The position numbers and the translations under genes were made by a program. Below are positions 33,301 to 46,035 of a stretch of 64,000 bases of DNA, in pieces. Each line of letters opens with the position of its first letter. Position 1 is the first letter of the stretch. The notes under the pieces are model-generated. The model did not search any database and was not told where the DNA came from. It worked only from the letters and a program-made list of their open reading frames with translations. The DNA is from Cryptomeria japonica. Its lineage: Eukaryota; Streptophyta; Pinopsida; Cupressales; Cupressaceae. Location: assembly GCF_030272615.1 (NCBI RefSeq), contig NW_026729263.1, positions 1 to 64,000 on the forward strand, given 5' to 3'.

Positions 33301-34745
33301 TTTTCAAAACGGAAATTTTAAAATCTCGTTTTTTTTTTGCCTTTTATGGAATTAGTGAAGGCATCGCATCAAAGGTGCGCACCTCGCTGCCCACCTTGGT
33401 GTGCTCCGAGGTGCCCACCACGGTGCGCAACGCCGGTGCGAACCCGGGAGCGCCCCGATGTGTGCTCCAAGGTGCGGCGTGCACGAAGTCGGACCCCGGT
33501 TTGCCCCGGGTGCGCCACCTCGCGTGCACCTTGGTGCGCACACCTTGGCTGGGTTGCGGCCGGGCCTGGTGGGCACCATGGTGCGCACCAAGGAGCGCTC
33601 CGAAGTGTGCTCCAAGGTGCGGCGTGCACGAAGTCGGAGCCCGGTTTGCCCCGGGTGCGCACCTTCGCCGCGGTGGGCACCATGGCGTGCACGAAGTCGG
33701 AGCCCGGTTTGCCCCGGGTGCGCACCTCGCGTGCACCTTCGCCGGGGTGGGCACCTCGGCTGGGTTGCGCGCCCTGGTGCGCACCAAGGAGCGCTCTGAA
33801 GTGTGCCTCCAAGTGCGGCGTGCACGAAGTCGGAGCCCGGTTTGCCCCGGGTGTGCACCTCGCGTGCACCTTCGCTGGCGGTGGGCACCTTGGCTGGGTT
33901 GCGCGCCTTGGTGGGCACCATGCAGTGCACGAAGTCGGAGCCCGGTTTGCCCCGGGCGCCGCACCTCCGCCAGGGTGGGCACCTTGGTGCGCACAACTTG
34001 CCTGGGCTGCGCACCAGGAAGGGCTCAAGATGGCACCCGCGTTCCGTTTTTTTCACTATCTTTCAGAACGGAAATTTTAAAATATCGTTTTTTTTTGCCT
34101 TTTCTGGAAATTAGTGAAGGCAGCAGCATCAAAGGTGCGCAACGCTGGTGCGAACCTGGGAGCGCTCCGATGTGTGCTCCAAGGTGCGGCGTGCACGAAG
34201 TCGGACCCCGGTTTGCCCCGGGTGCGCACCTCGCGTGCACCTTGGTGCGCACACCTTGGCTGGGTTGCGCGCCCTGGTGGGCACCATGGTGCGCACCAAG
34301 GAGCGCTCCGAAGTGTGCTCCAAGGTGCGGCGTGCACGAAGTCGGAGCCCGGGTTTGCCCCGGGTGCGCACCTCGCGTGCACCTTCGCCGCGGGGGGCAC
34401 CATGGCGTGCACGAAGTCGGAGCCCGGTTTGCCCCGGGTGCGCACCTCGCGTGCACCTTCGCCGGGGTGGGCACCTTAGTGTGCAGACCTTGGCTGGGTT
34501 GCGCGCCCTGGTGGGCACCATGGTGCGCACCAAGGAGCGCTCCGAAGTGTGCTCCAAGGTGCGCCTGCACGAAGTCGGAGCCCGGTTTGCCCCGGGTGTG
34601 CACCTCGGGTGGGCACCTTGGTGCGCATGCCTTGCCTGGGCTGCGCACCAGGGCGGGCTCAAGATGGCACCCGCGTTCCTTTTTTTTCACTATCTTTCAA
34701 AACGGAAATTTTAAATCTCATTAAACGGAAATTTTAAAATCTCAT
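33301..34745. other. Indel-rich patch in unit 5
   Basis: Against the consensus this stretch has +T at 33301-33304, -A near 33350, +C near 33515, +3 near 33556-33564, +C/-G at 33806-33813, +G near 33877, +C near 33959, +1 near 34124, +G near 34351, T to G at 34394 and -G near 34563. A 23-bp duplication also lies at about 34699-34745. The sum, +30, matches the extra length of the stretch. Adjacent sequence on both sides is consensus. Confidence 0.9.
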
Positions 34746-37700
34746 TTTTTTTTGCCTTTTTCTGGAAATTAGTGAAGGCAGCGCATCAAAGGTGCGCACC
34801 TCGCTGCCCACCACGGTGCGCAACGCCGGTGGGCACCCGGGAGTGCTTCGAAGTGTGCTCCAAGGTGCTGCGTGCACGTTGTCGGAGCCCGGTTTGCCCC
34901 GGGTGCGCACCTCGCGTGCACCTTCGTCGGGGTGGGCACCTTGGCTGGGTTTGCCCCGGCTGCGCTCCGAAGCGGGGTTATTGGAGCGCCGCCTCTTTTT
35001 TTGTCGGAGCGTTTGGTGGGGTTTCTCGCATTGGCTCTTCCGAGGCCCGGTTGCCACCCTGGCGCGCACGAAGTCGGAAGTAGGGTTAATTGCCCGGGTG
35101 CGCACCTTTGCCAGGGTGGGCACCTTACCTGGGCTGCGCACCAGGGCGGGCTCAAGATGGCACGCGCGTTCCGTTTTTTTCACTATCTTTCAAAACGGAA
35201 ATTTTAAAATCTCCTTTTTTTTTTGCCTTTTCTGGAAATTAGTGAAGGCAGCGCATCAAAGGTGCGCACCTCGCTGCCCACCTTGGTGTGCTCTGAGGTG
35301 CGCACCCGGGAGCGCTACGAAGTGTGCTCCAAGGTGCGGCGTGCACGTTGTCGGAGCCCGGTTTGCCCCGGGTGCGCACCTCGCCTGCACCTTGGCCGGG
35401 GTGGGCACCTTGGCTGGGTTTGCCCAGGGTGCGCTCCGAAGCGGGGTTACTGGAGCGCCCCCTCTTTTTTTGTCAGAGCGTTTGGTGGGGTTTCTCGCAT
35501 TGGCTCTTCCCAGGCCCGGTTGTTGGGTGCGCTCCCACCCTGGCGCGCGCGAAGTTGGAAGTTGGGTTAATTGCCCGGGCGCGCACCTTCGCCAGGGTGG
35601 GCACCTTGGTGCGCACACCTTGGCTGGGCTGCGCACCAGGGCGGGCTCAAGATGGCACCAGCATTCCCTTTTTCTCACTATCTTTCAAAACGGAAATTTT
35701 AAAATCTCGTTTTTTTTTTGCCTTTTATGGAAATTAGTGAAGGCATCGCATCAAAGGTGCGCACCTCGCTGCCCACCTTGGTGTGCTCCGAGGTGCCCAC
35801 CACGGTGCGCAACGCCGGTGCGAACCCGGGAGCGCCCCGATGTGTGCTCCAAGGTGCGGCGTGCACGAAGTCGGACCCCGGTTTGCCCCGGGTGCGCACC
35901 TCGCGTGCACCTTGGTGCGCACACCTTGGCTGGGTTGCGCGGCCTGGTGGGCACCATGGTGCGCACCAAGGAGCGCTCCGAAGTGTGCTCCAAGGTGCGG
36001 CGTGCACGAAGTCGGAGCCCGGTTTGCCCCGGGTACGCACCTCGCGTGCACCTTCGCCGGGGTGGGCACCTCGGCTGGGTTGCGCGCCCTGGTGCGCACC
36101 AAGGAGCGCTCCGAAGTGTGCTCCAAGGTGCGGCGTGCACGAAGTCGGAGCCCGGTTTGCCCCGGGTGCGCACCTTCGCCGCGGTGCGCACCATGGCGTG
36201 CACGAAGTCGGAGCCCGGTTTGCCCCGGGTGCGCACCTCGCGTGCACCTTCGGCGGGGTTGCGCGCCCTGGTGGGCACCATGGTGCGCACCAAGGAGCGC
36301 TCCGAAGTGTGCTCCAAGGTGCGGCGTGCACGAAGTCGGAGCCCGGTTTGCCCCGGGTGCGCACCTCGCGTGCACCTTCGGCGGGGTTGCGCGCCCTGGT
36401 GGGCACCATGGTGCGCACCAAGGAGCGCTCCGAAGTGTGCTCCAAGGTGCGGCGTGCACGAAGTCGGAGCCCGGTTTGCCCCGGGTGCGCACCTCGCGTG
36501 CACCTTCGCCGCGGTGGGCACCATGGCGTGCACGAAGTCGGAGCCCGGTTTGCCCCGGGTGCGCACCTCGCGTGCACCTTCGCCGGGGTGGGCACCTCGG
36601 CTGGGTTGCGCGCCCTGGTGCGCACCAAGGAGCGCTCCGAAGTGTGCTCCAAGGTGCGGCGTGCACGAAGTCGGAGCCCGGTTTGCCCCGGGTGCGCACC
36701 TCGCGTGCACCTTCGCCAGGGTGGGCACCTCGGTGCGCACACCTTCTCAATGTTTTCTTGCCTTTTCTGGAAATTGGTGAAGGCAGCGCATCAAAGGTGC
36801 GCACCTCGGTGTGCTCCGAGGTGCGAACCCGAGAGCGCTCCGAGGTGCCCACGAAGTCGAAAGTCGGGTTAATTGCATTGTTTTCCCCGGGTGCGCTCCG
36901 AGGTGCGCAACATCGGCGCGCACCAAGGAGGGCTCCGAAGTGTGCTCCAAGGTGCGCACGATGGCGTGCACCTCTGGTGCGCACGATTCGGAGCTCGGTT
37001 TGACCGGGGTGCGCACACCTTGGCTGGGTTGCGCACCTTTTGTGCGCTCCAAGGTGCGCACGAAGTCGGAGCTCGGTTTGCCCCGGGTGCGCACCTTCGC
37101 CAGGGTGCGCACCTTGATGCGCACGCCTTGGCTGGGCTGCGCACCTTGGTGGGCGCCATGGTGCGCACCTTTCGTGCGCTCCAAGGTGCGCACGAAGTCG
37201 GAGCTCGGTTTGCCCCGGGTGCGCACCTTGGTGGGCGCCATGGTGCACTCCGAGGTGCCCAAGATTGGTGCGCACCAAGGAGCGCTCCGAAGTGCGCTCC
37301 AAGGTGCGCGCGAAGTCGAAAGTTGGGTTAATTGTCCGGTTTGCCTCGGGTGCGCACCTTGCGTGCACCTTCGCCAGGGTGGGCGCCTTGGTGCGCACAC
37401 CTTGGCTGGGCTGCGCACACCTTGGCACCCGCGTTTCCTTCATTTTAAATTTTTTTTTTTTACAATCTCTCAAGTGGGAAATTCTATAATCTCAACTTTT
37501 TTTGCCTTTTCAGGAAACTTTTGAATGGAGCGCATCATTGGTGCGCTCCGAAGTGTGCTCCAAAGCTCTCTCCAGCTGCGTGCACCTGCCCCGGCCGCGC
37601 ACCCGGCCCCGCCCAGCTTCGCTCACCTGTCCCGGGCGTCTGGTGCGGAACCTTAGAGTAAGAAACATCACCGTGCACCTTGGCCAACGTGCGCGACTCG

Positions 37701-37950
37701 ACCGGAGCGCGCACTGGCCGAGGTGCACACCGATTTCACCTGGGTGCGCGCGCAGCACCTCGGGCGCACCGGGGTGCGCGCACAACGCCCGGGTTGCACC
37801 GTGGCCTGTGTGCTCGGGGCGCCTCGGGTGCGCGCTCGGTGTCGCCCCCGCGCGCGCGGTAGTGCGGGCAGCGCACCCCGGCCCGGCCCGGCCCCGACGA
37901 GAACGCAAACGGGCAAAAGGTTTATTCAAATAGCATTGCGACGCCCGGCG

Positions 37951-37963
37951 AAAAACTAAAAAA
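37951..37963 (-). terminator. Pol III T-run terminator, unit 5
   Basis: T6 at 37958-37963 followed by T5. Confidence 0.9.
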
Positions 37964-38081
37964 GGGTGCAACACCGGGACTTCCCGGGAGGTCACCCATC
38001 CCAGTACTACTCCGGCCCAAGCGCGCTTAACTGCGGAGTTCTGATGGGATCCGGTGCACTAACGCTGGTATGATCGCACCC
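37962..38081 (-). rRNA. 5S ribosomal RNA, unit 5
   Basis: Identical gene sequence despite lying in the irregular unit. It is 7,954 bp from the unit 4 copy because of +31 bp net insertions between them. One extra G at about 37704 lies in its 3' flank, some 260 bp from the gene end. The gene shows no damage. Confidence 0.98.
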
Positions 38082-38111
38082 GTTATGAGCTTGTCGCAGT
38101 GTGTACTTAGC
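38082..38111 (-). promoter_or_regulatory. 5S upstream promoter element, unit 5
   Basis: Unchanged copy; the irregularities of this unit do not reach it. Confidence 0.7.
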
Positions 38112-41100
38112 AAACCGCGACCCACGTGCGAATCCACCCCGGCCACCCACCCCCGTCGAGGTGCACACCCTCCCTCGCGAAGTGCGCCCCGTTCGCCAAG
38201 TGTGAGCCCTGCCCGGGTGCGCGCACCTTGCTAGGGCGTCGGGTGTGCACCCGGCCCGGCCTACGTGCGTGCACCTGGAGGGGGCGTCGTGTGCGTGCAG
38301 TGTCCCGTCTGCAACGCGGTGCCCACACACCACCTCGGGCGCAACGACCTGCGCTCACATGTGGGCCGAGTGCACCTTGGTGCATGTTCGGGGCGCCTCG
38401 GGTGCACGCTCGATCTTGCCCCGGTGCACCAAGGCGCTCGGTTTGCCCCGGGTGCGCACTTGGTGCAAGGTGGGCACCCAAAATAGGGATCAAGCACCAA
38501 AACACAAGTTTCGGGATGCAAAATGGGACCCAAGGACCACAAATGCGTTCCAAGACCCATGATGGGTCCACGAGAACAAAAATGTGTTCCGAGACTTAAT
38601 AAACAAATATTGGGTTTTAGGAGAAGAAACATGCTCTGATGCCCAAAACGAGAATCGACCCCGAAAAGGCCACAGGCCAAAAGTGGGATGCGAGACAAAA
38701 AAAAATGGGACCCGAGGACCAAAATTGGGTTCCCAGGTCGAAGACAGGGCAACCGGACAAGAAACGACCTCTAAGGCTCGAAATGAGTCCCGACGACTAA
38801 AACTTGACAAGAAGCACCCATCAGGCACCCAACTCGACACCCATGGGATGCCGACCCACCCGGGCTTCCACCTAGCACACCTTGGCACCCACCCACCCTC
38901 GCACCCAACCTCGCACCCAACTTAGCACCTTTGAACCCACATTGGCACTCACCCTGACCCTGGCACCTTGGAACCCACATTGGCACTCACCTTGACCCTG
39001 GCACCCACCTTTGCACTCACCTTGGGACCCACCCTGGCTCCCACCTCGGCACCCACCCAGACACCCACCTTGGTTCCTTGGCACCCACCTTGGATCCTTG
39101 GCACCCACCCCGACACCCACCTTGGCACGCAACTTGGCTACTTGCCACCCACCTTGGCTCCTTGACGCCCACCCCGACAACCACCCCGTGACCTACCCTG
39201 GCTAGGGTTGGTGCACACCCACCCTGGTGCCCACCTTGGCACCCACCCTATGACCCACCTTGGCACGCACCTTAGTACCCACCCCGTTACCCACCCTAGG
39301 ACCCACCCCGTGACCCACCTTGGCCAGGGTGGGTGCCTTGGTGCGCACAACTTGCCTGGGCTGCACACCAGGGCGGGCTCAAGATGGCACCCTGCGTTCC
39401 GTTTTTTTCACTATCTTTCAAAACGGAAATTTTAAAATCTCATTTTTTTCTTTTTTTTGCCTTTTCTGGAAATTAGTGAAGGCAGCGCATCAAAGGTGCG
39501 CAATGCTGGTGCGAACCCGGGAGCGCTCCGATGTGTGCTCCAAGGTGCGGCGTGCACGAAGTCCGAGCCCGGTTTGCCCCGGGTGCGCACCTCGCGTGCA
39601 CCTTCGCCGGGGTGAGCACCTTGGCTGGGTTGCGCGCCCTGGTGCGTACCAAGGAGCGCTCTGAAGTGTGCTCCAAGGTGCGGCGTGCACGAAGTCGGAG
39701 CCCGGTTTGCCCCGGGTGTGCACCTCGGGTGCGCACCTCGCGTGCACCTTCGCTGCGGTGGGCACCTTGGCTGGGTTGCGCGCCTTGGTGGGCACCATGC
39801 AGTGCACGAAGTCGGAGCCCGGTTTGCCCCGGGCGCGCACCTCCGCCAGGGTGGGCACCTTGGTGCGCACAACTTGCCTGGGCTGCGCATCAGGAAGGGC
39901 TCAAGATGGCACCCGCGTTCCGTTTTTTTCACTATCTTTCAGAACGGAAATTTTAAAATATCGTTTTTTTTTGCCTTTTCTGGAAATTAGTGAAGGCAGC
40001 GCATCAAAGGTGCGCAACGCTGGTGCGAACCTGGGAGCGCTCCGATGTGTGCTCCAAGGTGCGGCGTGCACGAAGTCGGAGCCCGGTTTGCCTCGGGTGC
40101 GCCCTGGTGGGCACCATGGTGCGCACCAAGGAGCGCTCCGAAGTGTGCTCCAAGGTGCGGCCTGCACGAAGTCGGAGCCCGGTTTGCCCCGGGTGTGCAC
40201 CTCGGGTGGGCACCTTGGTGCGCATGCCTTGCCTGGGCTGCGCACCAGGGCGGGCTCAAGATGGCACCCGCGTTCCTTTTTTTTCACTATCTTTCAAAAC
40301 GGAAATTTTAAAATCTCATTTTTTTTTGCCTTTTTCTGGAAATTAGTGAAGGCAGCGCATCAAAGGTGCGCACCTCGCTGCCCACCACGGTGCGCAACGC
40401 CGGTGGGCACCCGGGAGTGCTTCGAAGTGTGCTCCAAGGTGCTGCGTGCACGTTGTCGGAGCCCGGTTTGCCCCGGGTGCGCACCTCGCGTGCACCTTCG
40501 TCGGGGTGGGCACCTTGGCTTGGTTTGCCCCGGCTGCGCTCCGAAGCGGGGTTATTGGAGCGCCGCCTCTTTTTTTGTCGGAGCGTTTGGTGGGGTTTCT
40601 CGCATTGGCTCTTCCGAGGCCCGGTTGCCACCCTGGCGCGCACGAAGTCGGAAGTAGGGTTAATTGCCCGGGTGCGCACCTTTGCCAGGGTGGCACCTTA
40701 CCTGGGCTGCGCACCAGGGCGGGCTCAAGATGGCACGCGCGTTCCGTTTTTTTCACTATCTTTCAAAACGGAAATTTTAAAATCTCCTTTTTTTTTTGCC
40801 TTTTCTGGAAATTAGTGAAGGCAGCGCATCAAAGGTGCGCACCTCGCTGCCCACCTTGGTGTGCTCTGAGGTGCGCACCCGGGAGCGCTACGAAGTGTGC
40901 TCCAAGGTGCGGCGTGCACGTTGTCGGAGCCCGGTTTGCCCCGGGTGCGCACCTCGCCTGCACCTTGGCCGGGGTGGGCACCTTGGCTGGGTTTGCCCAG
41001 GGTGCGCTCCGAAGCGGGGTTACTGGAGCGCCCCCTCTTTTTTTGTCAGAGAGTTTGGTGGGGTTTCTCGCATTGGCTCTTCCCAGGCCCGGTTGTTGGG

Positions 41101-44100
41101 TGCGCTCCCACCCTGGCGCGCGCGAAGTTGGAAGTTGGGTTAATTGCCCGGGCGCGCACCTTCGCCAGGGTGGGCACCTTGGTGCGCAAACCTTGGCTGG
41201 GCTGCGCACCAGGGCGGGCTCAAGATGGCACCAGCATTCCCTTTTTCTCACTATCTTTCAAAACGGAAATTTTAAAATCTCGTTTTTTTTTTGCCTTTTA
41301 TGGAAATTAGTGAAGGCATCGCATCAAAGGTGCGCACCTCGCTGCCCACCTTGGTGTGCTCCGAGGTGCCCACCACGGTGCGCAACGCCGGTGCGAACCC
41401 GGGAGCGCCCCGATGTGTGCTCCAAGGTGCGGCGTGCACGAAGTCGGACCCCGGTTTGCCCCGGGTGCGCACCTCGCGTGCACCTTGGTGCGCACACCTT
41501 GGCTGGGTTGCGCGGCCTGGTGGGCACCATGGTGCGCACCAAGGAGCGCTCCGAAGTGTGCTCCAAGGTGCGGCGTGCACGAAGTCGGAGCCCGGTTTGC
41601 CCCGGGTGCGCACCTTCGCCGCGGTGGGCACCATGGCGTGCACGAAGTCGGAGCCCGGTTTGCCCCGGGTGCGCACCTCGCGTGCACCTTCGCCGGGGTG
41701 GGCACCTCGGCTGGGTTGCGCGCCCTGGTGCGCACCAAGGAGCGCTCTGAAGTGTGCTCCAAGGTGCGGCGTGCACGAAGTCGGAGCCCGGTTTGCCCCG
41801 GGTGTGCACCTCGCGTGCACCTTCGCTGCGGTGGGCACCTTGGCTGGGTTGCGCGCCTTGGTGGGCACCATGCAGTGCACGAAGTCGGAGCCCGGTTTGC
41901 CCCGGGCGCGCACCTCCGCCAGGGTGGGCACCTTGGTGCGCACAACTTGCCTGGGCTGCGCACCAGGAAGGGCTCAAGATGGCACCCGCGTTCCGTTTTT
42001 TTCACTATCTTTCAGAACGGAAATTTTAAAATATCGTTTTTTTTTGCCTTTTCTGGAAATTAGTGAAGGCAGCGCATCAAAGGTGCGCAACGCTGGTGCG
42101 AACCTGGGAGCGCTCCGATGTGTGCTCCAAGGTGCGGCGTGCACGAAGTCGGACCCCGGTTTGCCCCGGGTGCGCACCTCGCGTGCACCTTGGTGCGCAC
42201 ACCTTGGCTGGGTTGCGCGCCCTGGTGGGCACCATGGTGCGCACCAAGGAGCGCTCCGAAGTGTGCTCCAAGGTGCGGCGTGCACGAAGTCGGAGCCCGG
42301 TTTGCCCCGGGTGCGCACCTCGCGTGCACCTTCGCCGCGGTGGGCACCATGGCGTGCACGAAGTCGGAGCCCGGTTTGCCCCGGGTGCGCACCTCGCGTG
42401 CACCTTCGCCGGGGTGGGCACCTTAGTGTGCAGACCTTGGCTGGGTTGCGCGCCCTGGTGGGCACCATGGTGCGCACCAAGGAGCGCTCCGAAGTGTGCT
42501 CCAAGGTGCGGCCTGCACGAAGTCGGAGCCCGGTTTGCCCCGGGTGTGCACCTCGGGTGGGCACCTTGGTGCGCATGCCTTGCCTGGGCTGCGCACCAGG
42601 GCGGGCTCAAGATGGCACCCGCGTTCCTTTTTTTTCACTATCTTTCAAAACGGAAATTTTAAAATCTCATTTTTTTTTGCCTTTTTCTGGAAATTAGTGA
42701 AGGCAGCGCATCAAAGGTGCGCACCTCGCTGCCCACCACGGTGCGCAACGCCGGTGGGCACCCGGGAGTGCTTCGAAGTGTGCTCCAAGGTGCTGCGTGC
42801 ACGTTGTCGGAGCCCGGTTTGCCCCGGGTGCGCACCTCGCGTGCACCTTCGTCGGGGTGGGCACCTTGGCTGGGTTTGCCCCGGCTGCGCTCCGAAGCGG
42901 GGTTATTGGAGCGCCGCCTCTTTTTTTGTCGGAGCGTTTGGTGGGGTTTCTCGCATTGGCTCTTCCGAGGCCCGGTTGCCACCCTGGCGCGCACGAAGTC
43001 GGAAGTAGGGTTAATTGCCCGGGTGCGCACCTTTGCCAGGGTGGGCACCTTACCTGGGCTGCGCACCAGGGCGGGCTCAAGATGGCACGCGCGTTCCGTT
43101 TTTTTCACTATCTTTCAAAACGGAAATTTTAAAATCTCCTTTTTTTTTTGCCTTTTCTGGAAATTAGTGAAGGCAGCGCATCAAAGGTGCGCACCTCGCT
43201 GCCCACCTTGGTGTGCTCTGAGGTGCGCACCCGGGAGCGCTACGAAGTGTGCTCCAAGGTGCGGCGTGCACGTTGTCGGAGCCCGGTTTGCCCCGGGTGC
43301 GCACCTCGCCTGCACCTTGGCCGGGGTGGGCACCTTGGCTGGGTTTGCCCAGGGTGCGCTCCGAAGCGGGGTTACTGGAGCGCCCCCTCTTTTTTTGTCA
43401 GAGCGTTTGGTGGGGTTTCTCGCATTGGCTCTTCCCAGGCCCGGTTGTTGGGTGCGCTCCCACCCTGGCGCGCGCGAAGTTGGAAGTTGGGTTAATTGCC
43501 CGGGCGCGCACCTTCGCCAGGGTGGGCACCTTGGTGCGCACACCTTGGCTGGGCTGCGCACCAGGGCGGGCTCAAGATGGCACCAGCATTCCCTTTTTCT
43601 CACTATCTTTCAAAACGGAAATTTTAAAATCTCGTTTTTTTTTTGCCTTTTATGGAAATTAGTGAAGGCATCGCATCAAAGGTGCGCACCTCGCTGCCCA
43701 CCTTGGTGTGCTCCGAGGTGCCCACCACGGTGCGCAACGCCGGTGCGAACCCGGGAGCGCCCCGATGTGTGCTCCAAGGTGCGGCGTGCACGAAGTCGGA
43801 CCCCGGTTTGCCCCGGGTGCGCACCTCGCGTGCACCTTGGTGCGCACACCTTGGCTGGGTTGCGCGGCCTGGTGGGCACCATGGTGCGCACCAAGGAGCG
43901 CTCCGAAGTGTGCTCCAAGGTGCGGCGTGCACGAAGTCGGAGCCCGGTTTGCCCCGGGTACGCACCTCGCGTGCACCTTCGCCGGGGTGGGCACCTCGGC
44001 TGGGTTGCGCGCCCTGGTGCGCACCAAGGAGCGCTCCGAAGTGTGCTCCAAGGTGCGGCGTGCACGAAGTCGGAGCCCGGTTTGCCCCGGGTGCGCACCT

Positions 44101-45874
44101 TCGCCACGGTGCGCACCATGGCGTGCACGAAGTCGGAGCCCGGTTTGCCCCGGGTGCGCACCTCGCGTGCACCTTCGGCGGGGTTGCGCGCCCTGGTGGG
44201 CACCATGGTGCGCACCAAGGAGCGCTCCGAAGTGTGCTCCAAGGTGCGGCGTGCACGAAGTCGGAGCCCGGTTTGCCCCGGGTGCGCACCTCGCGTGCAC
44301 CTTCGGCGGGGTTGCGCGCCCTGGTGGGCACCATGGTGCGCACCAAGGAGCGCTCCGAAGTGTGCTCCAAGGTGCGGCGTGCACGAAGTCGGAGCCCGGT
44401 TTGCCCCGGGTGCGCACCTCGCGTGCACCTTCGCCGCGGTGGGCACCATGGCGTGCACGAAGTCGGAGCCCGGTTTGCCCCGGGTGCGCACCTCGCGTGC
44501 ACCTTCGCCGGGGTGGGCACCTCGGCTGGGTTGCGCGCCCTGGTGCGCACCAAGGAGCGCTCCGAAGTGTGCTCCAAGGTGCGGCGTGCACGAAGTCGGA
44601 GCCCGGTTTGCCCCGGGTGCGCACCTCGCGTGCACCTTCGCCAGGGTGGGCACCTCGGTGCGCACACCTTCTCAATGTTTTCTTGCCTTTTCTGGAAATT
44701 GGTGAAGGCAGCGCATCAAAGGTGCGCACCTCGGTGTGCTCCGAGGTGCGAACCCGAGAGCGCTCCGAGGTGCCCACGAAGTCGAAAGTCGGGTTAATTG
44801 CATTGTTTTCCCCGGGTGCGCTCCGAGGTGCGCAACATCGGCGCGCACCAAGGAGGGCTCCGAAGTGTGCTCCAAGGTGCGCACGATGGCGTGCACCTCT
44901 GGTGCGCACGATTCGGAGCTCGGTTTGACCGGGGTGCGCACACCTTGGCTGGGTTGCGCACCTTTTGTGCGCTCCAAGGTGCGCACGAAGTCGGAGCTCG
45001 GTTTGCCCCGGGTGCGCACCTTCGCCAGGGTGCGCACCTTGATGCGCACGCCTTGGCTGGGCTGCGCACCTTGGTGGGCGCCATGGTGCGCACCTTTCGT
45101 GCGCTCCAAGGTGCGCACGAAGTCGGAGCTCGGTTTGCCCCGGGTGCGCACCTTGGTGGGCGCCATGGTGCACTCCGAGGTGCCCAAGATTGGTGCGCAC
45201 CAAGGAGCGCTCCGAAGTGCGCTCCAAGGTGCGCGCGAAGTCGAAAGTTGGGTTAATTGTCCGGTTTGCCTCGGGTGCGCACCTTGCGTGCACCTTCGCC
45301 AGGGTGGGCGCCTTGGTGCGCACACCTTGGCTGGGCTGCGCACACCTTGGCACCCGCGTTTCCTTCATTTTAAATTTTTTTTTTTTACAATCTCTCAAGT
45401 GGGAAATTCTATAATCTCAACTTTTTTTGCCTTTTCAGGAAACTTTTGAATGGAGCGCATCATTGGTGCGCTCCGAAGTGTGCTCCAAAGCTCTCTCCAG
45501 CTGCGTGCACCTGCCCCGGCCGCGCACCCGGCCCCGCCCAGCTTCGCTCACCTGTCCCGGGCGTCTGGTGCGGAACCTTAGAGTAAGAAACATCACCGTG
45601 CACCTTGGCCAACGTGCGCGACTCGACCGAGCGCGCACTGGCCGAGGTGCACACCGATTTCACCTGGGTGCGCGCGCAGCACCTCGGGCGCACCGGGGTG
45701 CGCGCACAACGCCCGGGTTGCACCGTGGCCTGTGTGCTCGGGGCGCCTCGGGTGCGCGCTCGGTGTCGCCCCCGCGCGCGCGGTAGTGCGGGCAGCGCAC
45801 CCCGGCCCGGCCCGGCCCCGACGAGAACGCAAACGGGCAAAAGGTTTATTCAAATAGCATTGCGACGCCCGGCG

Positions 45875-45887
45875 AAAAACTAAAAAA
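45875..45887 (-). terminator. Pol III T-run terminator, unit 6
   Basis: T6 at 45882-45887 followed by T5. Confidence 0.9.
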
Positions 45888-46005
45888 GGGTGCAACACCG
45901 GGACTTCCCGGGAGGTCACCCATCCCAGTACTACTCCGGCCCAAGCGCGCTTAACTGCGGAGTTCTGATGGGATCCGGTGCACTAACGCTGGTATGATCG
46001 CACCC
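45886..46005 (-). rRNA. 5S ribosomal RNA, unit 6
   Basis: Identical copy, 7,924 bp from the unit 5 gene; the extra base is the T inserted at 39393. One private substitution in this unit lies far away, at 44106. Confidence 0.98.
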
Positions 46006-46035
46006 GTTATGAGCTTGTCGCAGTGTGTACTTAGC
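46006..46035 (-). promoter_or_regulatory. 5S upstream promoter element, unit 6
   Basis: Unchanged copy of the -1 to -30 region. Confidence 0.7.

Larger units (their letters stand above)
31693..39647. repeat. 5S rDNA unit 5 (7,955 bp, irregular)
   Basis: Longest unit. Net +30 bp comes from about a dozen small indels at 33301-34745, including a 23-bp partial duplication near 34699-34745. A further +1 (G at about 37704) and +1 (T at 39393) complete the excess. Outside these places it follows the consensus. Confidence 0.95.
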
